A stretch of 64,000 nt of DNA. Source: Candidatus Brevefilum sp. (GTDB lineage: Bacteria; Chloroflexota; Anaerolineae; Anaerolineales; Anaerolineaceae). How positions within the stretch are numbered: position 1 is the first letter of the stretch; every line of letters begins with the position of its first letter. The notes beneath the pieces are model-generated. The model searched no databases and had not been told where the DNA came from. It saw only the letters and a program-made list of their open reading frames with translations. Where the stretch lies: contig JARGGB010000005.1 in NCBI GenBank assembly GCA_029210815.1, positions 1 to 64,000 on the forward strand, given 5' to 3'. A program made the position numbers and the translations under genes. Below are positions 19,301 through 28,174 of this stretch, one piece after another.

Positions 19301-21200
19301 ATGGATATTCGAAGAATTTTGACAATATTAAAACGGTGGCTTTAGCTTCTGGTATGAAGTGCGCTTATTGCAGACGGTATGGGATATTTTATAAGCAATC
19401 GACAAACACCCATGTATCAGACTAGCACAAGGTTTGTTGTTTTGAGAGCGGCTACCACGGGTTATGATTACTATGCATTCCTGGATTACCAGCAGCTTCT
19501 ATCAACCCATACCCAATTACTTTCCACAGATGCTCTACTTTCACAAGTTTCTGATGAGGTTGGTTTTCCTGTTTATGCTGGGCAGGCGAATGCTCAGCAG
19601 ATTGATGAAACCCAATTTATTCGCTTGACAGTTACGCACCAGGATCCAGTTAAAGCCGTAACGATTGCCAATACTCTTGTAAATGTTCTGATTGAGCAGA
19701 ATGAGGAACTGCAGTCTGTGCGCTATGTTACAACCAAACAAAATATGCAGAATCGTGCCAATCAAGCGCTAAACCAGATGCAAATATTGCAGGACCAGAT
19801 TGAAGAACTTTCCATCACAACCCTTGAAAGGCAAATTGAGGAGGTTTAGAATCAAATTGATGAAATTCAAACTCAGGTTACAGATTTGGAATTTAACATT
19901 TCAAGTAATGATCCCCTTTTTGCCACGGAAGAAGAGATTTTACAACGATTTCAATTCCAAGATGAATTAGATCAAATTCAAGCACTTCTTGAATTGTATC
20001 AGGAAATCTACACCCAGCTGGTTGTTATGGGTGAGCCTATGCAAAATGAGAATAGCTCCTCAATCCAAATAGCTAGGCTTGAAAGAACGCTCGACCTTTA
20101 TGAACAATTTTATTTCACAAGCCTTAGCTCCCTTGAGAATATCAATCTCACACAGGCACAAAGCACACCAAATGTTGTTCAAGTGGAACCTGCTGTGATT
20201 CCCAGCGGACCAATTTCTCCACGGCCTTTCCAATCAGCAACTTTATATGCCGCAGTAGGCCTTCTTATCACAGGTGGTGTTGCTTTTTTAGTCGAATACC
20301 TTGATGATACAATAAAGACGCCCGATGAAGTCAAGAGTTTGCTCCAGCTGCCTGTGATTGGTTTGGTGGGTGATATGGAAGAAGCAAGTTTTCAAAATAA
20401 AGGGAATCTTCAAAATATCTATGTCGCACAGCATCCCCGATCGCCAATTTCAGAAGCTTTTCGGTCTTTACGAACAAGTCTTGAATTTTACAGTGTTGAT
20501 TCTCCATTGGAAATATTAAGTATCACAAGCTCTGGTCCTGAGGAAGGTAAGACGACTATTGCGGCAAATTTGTCGGTCATACTTGCCAGCGGGAATAAGA
20601 AAGTCTTATTGTTGGATGCAGATTTAAGGCGCCCGAACATCCATAAGATGTTTAGTGTGATAAATCGTGTAGGTCTTTCAGATTTGTTACGAGGAAATTT
20701 AGATTATTCAGAGGTCATTCATACTTTTGATGAAATTGCAAATCTAAGTATCATTACTTCCGGCAGCTTACCCCCTAATCCTGCTGAACTTGTTGCCAGC
20801 AAGAAAATGAATAGTATCATTGATGAATTGAAATCTTCATTCGATATGATTATCATCGACACACCCCCTGCAATTGTTACCGATTCCTAAATTGTAGCCA
20901 GCAAAGCAGATGGTTTATTCCTGAGACCTGGGGAAACTCGCTCAGTGACCGTCCAGACGCCCCTGGAGGAATTCCACAGGGTTGGCGCAAATATGATTGG
21001 TGTTGTCATGAACCGAATTCACCGCAACCGGGGGGTATTATTACAGTGGATATGAATATTATGCACCTGGAGCGCAATTCAGTGAAAAATACTATCGTTT
21101 TGAGAGTGATATTGGACCACTAAGTGAAGCCAATAACTCTAATGATGATAAATTTGTTGATAATAAAACTGCAGAGCCTAATAAAGCACCATTGGAATGA
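19301..21200 (+). pseudogene. Decayed paralogue of the Wzz/BY-kinase
   Basis: Homologous to 17304-19160 along its length. In-frame stops TAG 19343, TGA 19355, TAG 19847, TAA 20888, then a frameshift at the G6 run near 21030-21036, after which the Tyr-rich tail YYYSGYEYYAPGAQFSEKYYRF resumes. Confidence 0.88.
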
Positions 21201-21235
21201 TTGCGTTGGGATAGCCATGCTAATAAGGGACTGAG

Positions 21236-22158
21236 ATGGATATTAATCATACAGAGAATCCATTAAAATCGAATGCGGACAGTTGCCCAAACATCGGTTT
21301 AAAAAACGATCGGGAAACTTATTCCGGATACCCTTCTCAATGGAATGCTTGCTATCATGTGAATCCTATTTCAATTCCCCGGTTCTATCATCAGGAAAAT
21401 TATTGTTTGGGACCTGGATATATGAAATGTTCTATATTTACCAATCACCTCCTGGTCAGAAAATGCCTGAGAGTATTATTGGGGGATCCAATGGTATGTT
21501 GCGTGATAAAAAAAGACGCAGGATTATTTATATTTGCCTTTTTATTCTTGTAATAATAATTCTGGCTTTTATTCTTAGGAATTTAATGGTAACTACTAGT
21601 GTAAAACAAAACTTTTCATCACCTACGAAAGAGACACATAAAGTTGTTGAGGATGTTTTACTAACACCAATCAAAAGTGAAATTGCTGTGTTGAACCCTA
21701 CCTCAACTGTTCAAACTATTCAAGCAATAACTTTGTTGCCATCACCGATGATAACAGTAGATGAACAAACACATCAAGCTCAACAGCTGACTCTGGAAGA
21801 ACCTATTGGTTCTTAGTATAAATTTATTAATCATCGCGTTCAGGAAGCTGAATCTTTGCAACTTTTTGCTGATCAATATGTTACAATTGTTGAGTCGATT
21901 TCTGCAATAAACTATAGGATTATTACGCCGTTGTGGGTTGATTGGTTGGTAATCATTCCAGTAAACATGATAGATGTTTCAGGTTTACCCGCATTTGAAG
22001 CTTATCAGATTTTAGAAGATGGGATCACAGCCAAAGATTTGGCTGAAAAATTTGCTTTATCACTGGAAGATTTTTATTTTTATAATAACATTGACTTAAA
22101 TCACGAATTGCATCAGGGAGATTGGGTCCTATTACCGCGAGAAAGGGTACAACCATAA
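21236..22158 (+). pseudogene. Decayed paralogue of the Cys-module/TM/LysM-like protein at 22255
   Basis: Starts MDINHTENPLKSNADSCPNIGLKNDRETYSGYPSQWNACYHV; frameshift near 21440-21470; in-frame TAG at 21814; continues YKFINHRVQEAESLQLFADQY...GDWVLLPRERVQP. Confidence 0.82.
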
Positions 22159-22254
22159 TTGTAATGCTTGTTTCTCAATTATGAATTTTATGAGTATGGT
22201 GTTGGAGATTCAGTTGTATGAGACAAGAGTTATTAATGATAAGGAGTTATTAGT

Positions 22255-23151
22255 ATGACAGATGAAAAAAATTCATTCGAGGAACCGAAATGTCCATATA
22301 TTGGTTTGGTTAACGACGCAAAAACGTCAGTAGGGTATCCATCCCCGGCTAATGTTTGCTATCGTGTTCGTAAAAAGAAAACGCCTAAACTTGATTTTCA
22401 GAGAAATGCTTGCCTTACATCGGATTTTGTAAACTGTCCAATCTATAAAGATCCCGAGATGAAAAAGATGCCTCAAAGTCTTCAGCATCGCCCAGGAGGA
22501 CCCCTTGCTAACTCTAAACGCCCTGCGAAGATCGTGCTCACTGTTTTATTGCTGTCTGTGATTGTTCTGGCAGTATTCAATTTCAATAATTGGTTTTCAT
22601 CATTTCCCAATTGGTTATTACCCGCATGGCAGAGGACCAGCGCGCCGCCCCCAGGCATCATCACATCAACTTTGTACGTCAACCCGACTTTGGTTTATCG
22701 AACGCCAACCTGGACACCCTCGACAACCTCAACACCTGAACCAAGCGCAACCCCCACCCTTGAGCCCAGTGCAACACCGGAGCCAATCGTGCTTGCCCTG
22801 GATGTGCCCATTGGCAAGGATGTCAAATTTGTGATCCGCCAGGCAGCGCAAGGGGAATCACCCGGGCAGTATGCAACACAGTACAATACCACCATCGACG
22901 CATTTTTCGCTGTTAATTACAACATGCCGTCCGTTTTGTATGTTGACCGGGTTGTTGTCATTCCTGTGGATATCAAGGATGTGTCAGGTCTCCCCGCTTT
23001 TGAAACCTACCAGGTCAGGTTTCGAGGTCAGACTGTTAAGGATTTGGCCGAAGACCTATCGGTTGATATTGAGGCCTTCCGGTTGTATAATAACCTGCCT
23101 GAGGATTATGTCTTCAATCAGGGTGACTGGGTGCTTGTCCCCCGTGAATAA
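22255..23151 (+). CDS. Membrane protein with N-terminal Cys module, TM helix, Pro/Thr linker and LysM-like C-terminal domains
   Basis: CPYIGLVNDAKTSVGYPSPANVCYRV...ACLTSDFVNCPIYK, TM LTVLLLSVIVLAVF, P/T/S-rich linker, C-terminal YQVRFRGQTVKDLAEDLSVDIEAFRLYNNLPEDYVFNQGDWVLVP. Confidence 0.78.
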   Translation: MTDEKNSFEEPKCPYIGLVNDAKTSVGYPSPANVCYRVRKKKTPKLDFQRNACLTSDFVNCPIYKDPEMKKMPQSLQHRPGGPLANSKRPAKIVLTVLLLSVIVLAVFNFNNWFSSFPNWLLPAWQRTSAPPPGIITSTLYVNPTLVYRTPTWTPSTTSTPEPSATPTLEPSATPEPIVLALDVPIGKDVKFVIRQAAQGESPGQYATQYNTTIDAFFAVNYNMPSVLYVDRVVVIPVDIKDVSGLPAFETYQVRFRGQTVKDLAEDLSVDIEAFRLYNNLPEDYVFNQGDWVLVPRE

Positions 23152-23179
23152 GTATTGAGTTTCTAGAGAAAACGTTTTT

Positions 23180-23665
23180 ATGGTTTCTATTTTATTTGTT
23201 TGTACTGCCAACCGATTTCGTTCGCCTTTAGCAGCCTTGTATTTTGCCCGTGAAATTGTCCGTCGTGGGGATGTCCATGAAATAGGCTCTGCCAGTGCGG
23301 GTACCTGGGGTGTGGACGGGCTGCCGGCAATGGCCACAGCTGTTGAGCTTGCCAAAGACTACAGCTTGAACCTAGGCGATCACAATTCACGGATTATCTC
23401 CGAGGAAATTCTTTCAGGGGCAGATTTAATATTAGTGATGGAAACTGGACTTAGAGAAGGTATCGTCCATGAATTTCCCGCTTATGTTGATCGGGTATTT
23501 CTCTTAACCGAAGCTGTGGGTGAGCCGCCCAGCGATATCGATGATCCTTACGGTCCACGGCAGGCATCCCCCACTGATGTCGCCAGGGAAATTATTGAAT
23601 TGATTTCTAAAGGTTACGATCAAATCATCAAGCTTGCAAGAAATACTGCAAGTAAGGATGGATAA
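23180..23665 (+). CDS. Low-molecular-weight protein tyrosine phosphatase
   Basis: N-terminal P-loop ILFVCTANRFRSPLAA (CX5R) and C-terminal DDPYG motif. Confidence 0.9.
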   Translation: MVSILFVCTANRFRSPLAALYFAREIVRRGDVHEIGSASAGTWGVDGLPAMATAVELAKDYSLNLGDHNSRIISEEILSGADLILVMETGLREGIVHEFPAYVDRVFLLTEAVGEPPSDIDDPYGPRQASPTDVAREIIELISKGYDQIIKLARNTASKDG

Positions 23666-23682
23666 CCTTTTTAAATGTGGTT

Positions 23683-23832
23683 TCAAACTTTTAGTGCAAC
23701 AACATTATTGAAGACCTCGTTAGGTTTATTGAAGTTCAGTGCTTTACGAGGTCGATCATTTAATTTTCTTTGAACTTCATTGATTTCATCTTCAGACACT
23801 TGAGTGAAATCTGTTCCTTTAGGGAAATACTG
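23683..23832 (-). pseudogene. C-terminal remnant of an IS30-family transposase, cut at the IS256 boundary
   Basis: Reverse frame QYFPKGTDFTQVSEDEINEVQRKLNDRPRKALNFNKPNEVF is typical IS30 C-terminus; the match ends at the first base of the IS256 inverted repeat. Confidence 0.82.
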
Positions 23833-25167
23833 GGGGGTGTCTAGAATCTTGTGAAAATGGAATTTCACAGGGGCCACCGATCCTCAAACCGAATGGCTAA
23901 TTGGTTGAGTATCAATGGCCAATTTCGGATGGGGGCTGTCCATTTCTTCGTAATGTCCATCGTGGCCAAATAAAGCAATTTTCGTACAGACTGTTCCGTA
24001 GGAAAGGAACCTTTATTCTTGATCACTTTCCTTAGTTGTCTATGATACCCCTCGACCGTGTTGGTTGTATAGATCAAACGGCGGATCTCTTGGGGAAACT
24101 CAAAGAAGGTCGCCAAATCTTCCCAGTTGTTTTGCCAGGAGCGGACCGCTGCACCATACTTGCCGCCCCAAATTTCTTCTAACTTGAGTAGATTCGCTTC
24201 GGCCTCTTCTCGGGTAGCCGCCTGATATATCTTTTTCAGGTCAGCCATGAAAGCTTTTCGATCTTTCCAAACCACATATTTCAGGCTGTATCGGATCTGG
24301 TGAATAATGCAACGCTGCACCTTGGTTTTAGGGAATACAGAGTGGATAGCATCTTTGAATCCTGATAATCCATCAATCGCAGCCAGGAAAACATCTTGCA
24401 CGACACGGTTCTGAAGATCAGTTATCATGGAGAGCCAAAAATTTGAACCTTCTGCCCCATCACCTATCCAATGACCTAAAATCTCTCTATGACCGTCTAA
24501 ATCAATTCCCAGCACGTTGTAGACTGCCACATTGGCGATTTTACCGTCTCTTTTGAGCTTGATATGGATCGCATCCAAAAAGAGCATCGCATATACTGGC
24601 GCTAATGGACGATTTTGCCAACTCTCTACCATTGGCCAGACTTTATCGGTTATTGCACTGATGGTGTCCGGGGAAACATCAATCCCATACAGCTCCGTCA
24701 GCATATCCTGGATGTCTCGCGTGGAAACACCCTTAGCATACATCGCAATGACTTTTTGCTCAATTTCATTGCTGTTCTTTTTCAATAGCGCAGATTGAAA
24801 TTCCCCATTTCGATCTCGAGGCACTTTGATTTCAGCATCACCACCAGATGTGCGCATCTTGCGTGTATAGTGACCATTGCGACTGTTCCCTGAGTTTCTA
24901 CCTTCTGCTTGATAGGGCTCATAACCTAATTGGGAGGTTAGTTCTGCTTCCAGCATCTCTTCGATGGTCTTGGAAAATAGCTTCGCAAAGATGCCTTCTT
25001 TCCCATAAAAATCGTCGATTGAGGTCGCCTTGCCCAGCTCACGTACTACCTCTTCTGCATTGGGCATATGTTCCTGGATGTCTTTCTGGTTCTTTTTGTT
25101 CATGGGTTTTTCCTTGCTTTTTCAGTCTATTAGGATAACCCATTTACACAATTTTTCCGATACCCTC
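23833..25167 (-). mobile_element. IS256-family insertion sequence (~1335 bp) with imperfect terminal inverted repeats
   Basis: Left end GGGGGTGTCTAGAATCTTGTGAAAATGG (23833-23860) versus reverse complement of right end GAGGGTATCGGAAAAATTGTGTAAATGG (25140-25167): 20/28 identities by hand; encloses the transposase. Confidence 0.85.
23865..25103 (-). CDS. IS256-family transposase
   Basis: 412 aa; LFLDAIHIKLKRDGKIANVAVYNVLGIDLDGHREILGHWIGDGAEGSNFWLSMITDLQNRVVQDVFLAAIDGLSGFKDAI...; IYTTNTVEGYHRQLRKVIKNKGSFPTEQSVRKLLYLA. Confidence 0.95.
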   Translation of the reverse strand: MNKKNQKDIQEHMPNAEEVVRELGKATSIDDFYGKEGIFAKLFSKTIEEMLEAELTSQLGYEPYQAEGRNSGNSRNGHYTRKMRTSGGDAEIKVPRDRNGEFQSALLKKNSNEIEQKVIAMYAKGVSTRDIQDMLTELYGIDVSPDTISAITDKVWPMVESWQNRPLAPVYAMLFLDAIHIKLKRDGKIANVAVYNVLGIDLDGHREILGHWIGDGAEGSNFWLSMITDLQNRVVQDVFLAAIDGLSGFKDAIHSVFPKTKVQRCIIHQIRYSLKYVVWKDRKAFMADLKKIYQAATREEAEANLLKLEEIWGGKYGAAVRSWQNNWEDLATFFEFPQEIRRLIYTTNTVEGYHRQLRKVIKNKGSFPTEQSVRKLLYLATMDITKKWTAPIRNWPLILNQLAIRFEDRWPL

Positions 25168-25311
25168 TTTTTATTGGATGCTATCAGGAATTTTTTGGCC
25201 TCTTTTGTATTTGATAATCGTATTTGTGGTTTTTTAATGTGCTAGTTTTTTCAGTGAAGTCATATATGTAATTTCAATCTATGATGAGGTTTGTAGATTC
25301 CTCTGTAGATA

Positions 25312-26217
25312 TTAGATAAAGCTGTCAATAGGTCCATGCGCTTTGTGAGCTTCAACCAAATCTTCATCCAGCATTTGGATATATTTTCTTGTCATCTCAA
25401 GACTTGAATGCCCCATCATCGCTTGTAACTGAATAAGGTTCATCCCAGCGCGCAATGATAATGTAGCAAAGGTTCTTCTTAAAGCATGTGGTGTTATATG
25501 AAAGCCGGCACGGTTACCAATTCTAAGCAAAGCTGACCTAAGCCCATTTGGTGAAAGACGTTTTCCGCCAGCTATTTGCAAAACGGGTTGGTCATCCTCA
25601 TGGTTAATATCTCTCCGATATGCTAATAGTGCACGTCGGGTTTTTATTCCAGCAACAACTGACCTAGCTTTTCCACCTTTACCTCTAGCCACTCTCACTA
25701 TGCCTGATGAGATGTCTATATCCCCCCAGTTTAGCGCGCAAATCTCTGCCCTGCGTAATCCTGTATCGACTAAAAGCATAATGATGGCTTTATCCCTTTT
25801 GGTTGTGCAAGCGTCTAAAGCCTTTTTAACTTCTGATGCGGAGAGTACAAGCAATCGCTTTTTTGCGATGGTTGGCATTCTGAATTCTGGTATTTCTGAA
25901 ATGTAATTCTCTTTGTGCCAGAATTGAACCAGTGTTTTGATGGCTCTGGCGTGACCATGTATATATGAATCGCTTAATTCTTGTGCTACCAGTGAAGCGA
26001 GGTATGCTCTGATATACCTGGCAGACACTCCCTCTGGTTCTGTGACGCCGTTCTCTTCAAGATAGTTTACAAACCGGCCGGCTGTGAAATGGTAGAATCG
26101 AATTGTCTTTGGGCTGCATAGCATCGCTTGTCTGGATAGGATAAAGTCGGTATAAGCATCCTGTAATTCATACGAAGCTACTGCCCATCTCTGTTGTAAA
26201 TCGGTTTGCTGAGACAT
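25312..26217 (-). CDS. Tyrosine recombinase/integrase
   Basis: Catalytic motifs TGLRRAEICAL, HALRRTFATL, MGHSSLEMTRKYIQ; N-terminal SAM-like core-binding domain. Confidence 0.93.
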   Translation of the reverse strand: MSQQTDLQQRWAVASYELQDAYTDFILSRQAMLCSPKTIRFYHFTAGRFVNYLEENGVTEPEGVSARYIRAYLASLVAQELSDSYIHGHARAIKTLVQFWHKENYISEIPEFRMPTIAKKRLLVLSASEVKKALDACTTKRDKAIIMLLVDTGLRRAEICALNWGDIDISSGIVRVARGKGGKARSVVAGIKTRRALLAYRRDINHEDDQPVLQIAGGKRLSPNGLRSALLRIGNRAGFHITPHALRRTFATLSLRAGMNLIQLQAMMGHSSLEMTRKYIQMLDEDLVEAHKAHGPIDSFI

Positions 26218-26285
26218 GAAAAAACCACCTTTCTGCAGTAGAATCGGTGGTTTTACGGGGAAATTGACTTATTATTCCTTTATAA

Positions 26286-26356
26286 GCGGGCGACGAGATT
26301 CGAACTCGCGAATGGTAGCTTGGGAAGCTACTGCCTTACCACTTGGCTACGCCCGC
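26286..26356 (-). tRNA. tRNA-Gly (CCC)
   Basis: Reverse complement GCGGGCGTAGCCAAGTGGTAAGGCAGTAGCTTCCCAAGCTACCATTCGCGAGTTCGAATCTCGTCGCCCGC folds as a cloverleaf; anticodon loop TTCCCAA. Confidence 0.93.
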
Positions 26357-26553
26357 AGTCTTACAGTCCTATATTTTACCGCGATTGGGTGATTTTGCAA
26401 ATTGATTTTGCAGGCGTGATCGTTATTTTTCGCAACTACTTTTTCTTAATAAAGCCTTAACCATGGTTATTTGACAATAAAGATAATATAAGGTAAATTT
26501 CTATATGTGAAATTCTTCACAATCAAAAATTTTATCAATATAAAGGAGTAAAA

Positions 26554-26997
26554 ATGCCTGTCGCAACATTCAAAGCAAGCAGTAAGTGGGTAGAGGGATT
26601 AAAAGTGGATACAAAAGTGAGAGATTTTTCAATTCGCATGGATGAGCCGGCGAACCTTGGCGGTTCAGATACCGGCATGAACCCGGTTGAAGCACAATTA
26701 GCCGCTTTAGGCTCGTGTTTAACCATCGTTGCTGCTGCTTTTGCCAAACAGCACAATATCGATTTGCAGGAATTTTGGGTCGAGCTTGAAGGTGATCTGG
26801 ACCCGGACGGTTTCTTAAAGGGAAAACCCGGTGTGCGAAATGGATTCCAGGAAGTTCGCGTCATCCCACATATTAAGACCAGTTCATCAGAAGAGGATGT
26901 CCAGAAATTTATGGCATTCATCAAGTCGCGGTGTCCTGTCAGCGATAATATGTCAAACGACACAAGGGTTATTGCATCAGATCCCAAGTTTGTTTAA
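26554..26997 (+). CDS. OsmC family protein
   Basis: MNPVEAQLAALGSCLTIVAAAFAKQHNIDLQEF...SRCPVSDN, with conserved Cys positions of OsmC-like proteins. Confidence 0.88.
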   Translation: MPVATFKASSKWVEGLKVDTKVRDFSIRMDEPANLGGSDTGMNPVEAQLAALGSCLTIVAAAFAKQHNIDLQEFWVELEGDLDPDGFLKGKPGVRNGFQEVRVIPHIKTSSSEEDVQKFMAFIKSRCPVSDNMSNDTRVIASDPKFV

Positions 26998-27021
26998 TCG
27001 AATTTGATCGTGTTGAATTCC

Positions 27022-27045
27022 GGAGCTGTGAACAGTCACAGCTCC
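27022..27045 (+). terminator. Intrinsic terminator after the OsmC gene
   Basis: Perfect stem GGAGCTGTGA-ACAG-TCACAGCTCC followed by TATTTATTT. Confidence 0.75.
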
Positions 27046-27277
27046 TATTTATTTAATCATGAGAAAAAAGTTGAAAATCGCAAATTTGCTGTTGCCGTTT
27101 TCCAATTGTAAACCACCGCTCCATCACTGGAAAAAAGTGTAAGATTAAAGCATGCTATAATATAGCGATCTTTTTTTGGCCTTCAATTCATCCATTGAAC
27201 ATGGGTCGTGAGAGGTGCTAAAATTTTGATTATGTCGATCTTATCAATCAAACCACAAATGAAGGGATGAAACTTAT

Positions 27278-28174
27278 ATGTTGAAAGTAGGCTATATTGG
27301 TTTAGGTATCATGGGGAAATCCATGGCTCGGAACATCATGAAAGCGGGACATGAGGTCGTCGTCCATAACCGCAGCCGCGGAAGTGTTAATGAACTGGTC
27401 AGCGAAGGGGCGATTGAAGGGCATTCACCAGCAGATGTTGCTTCGCAGGTGGATGTTGTAATCACCAATCTCCCTGATTCGCCCGATGTTGAATTGGTCG
27501 CTTTAGGAAAAGACGGCATTATCGAAGGTGCGCACGAGGGATTGATCTATGTTGATAACTCCACAATCAAACCTGCAACTGCCAGGAAGGTCGGTGAGAA
27601 ACTGGCTGAGAAAGGCGTTTTGATGCTGGATGCGCCTGTCAGCGGTGGGGATGTAGGCGCACAACAGGGCACGCTGACCATAATGGTGGGCGGCGCTGAA
27701 GAAGCGTTGGAAAAGGTCAGGCCTGTCCTGGAAGCGATGGGAAAGACGATCACACATGTGGGTGGCGCCGGAGACGGTCAAATTGCTAAAGCCGCCAATC
27801 AGATCATGGTTGCCGCACAAATGGTCGCCATGGGTGAGCTTTTAGTTTTGGCTCTAAAAGCCGGTGCAGACCCGGAGAAGGTCGTTCAGGCAATCAGGGG
27901 CGGTGCTGCAGGATGCTGGACTTTGGATAACAAACCCCAGCGATTGTTCAGCGGGAATCGCGGTCCTGGTTTTAAGGCATATATGCAGGCGAAGGACCTC
28001 GGCATTATTATGGATACAGCCCGGGAATACGGCATTCCGCTCCCGTCTGCTGCCGTTCATACGCAGCTTTATAATGCCATGTTAGAAATGGGGATGGCTG
28101 ACCTGGATAATTCAGCTGTGCTGGGTGTGATTGAGAAACTTGCAGGGACAGAGCTTAAGACTCGATCGAGTTAA
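27278..28174 (+). CDS. NAD-binding 2-hydroxy-3-oxopropionate/3-hydroxyisobutyrate reductase family (GarR-like)
   Basis: GYIGLGIMGKSMARNIMKAGHEVVVHNR Rossmann motif; DAPVSGGDVGAQQGTLTIMVGG; GDGQIAKAANQ. Confidence 0.92.
   Translation: MLKVGYIGLGIMGKSMARNIMKAGHEVVVHNRSRGSVNELVSEGAIEGHSPADVASQVDVVITNLPDSPDVELVALGKDGIIEGAHEGLIYVDNSTIKPATARKVGEKLAEKGVLMLDAPVSGGDVGAQQGTLTIMVGGAEEALEKVRPVLEAMGKTITHVGGAGDGQIAKAANQIMVAAQMVAMGELLVLALKAGADPEKVVQAIRGGAAGCWTLDNKPQRLFSGNRGPGFKAYMQAKDLGIIMDTAREYGIPLPSAAVHTQLYNAMLEMGMADLDNSAVLGVIEKLAGTELKTRSS

Noticed and set aside
22562-22834. Alternative-frame ORFs within the LysM-like gene (22562-22834, 22695-22895, 22871-23158)
   Set aside because: Created by the Pro/Thr-rich linker in other frames; the main frame has clear homology with the decayed paralogue.
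23825-25175. Target-site duplication flanking the IS256 element
   Set aside because: The 8-bp flanks AAATACTG and TTTTTATT do not match.
26535-26987. 150-aa minus-strand ORF opposite OsmC
   Set aside because: Fully antisense to a clear OsmC family gene.
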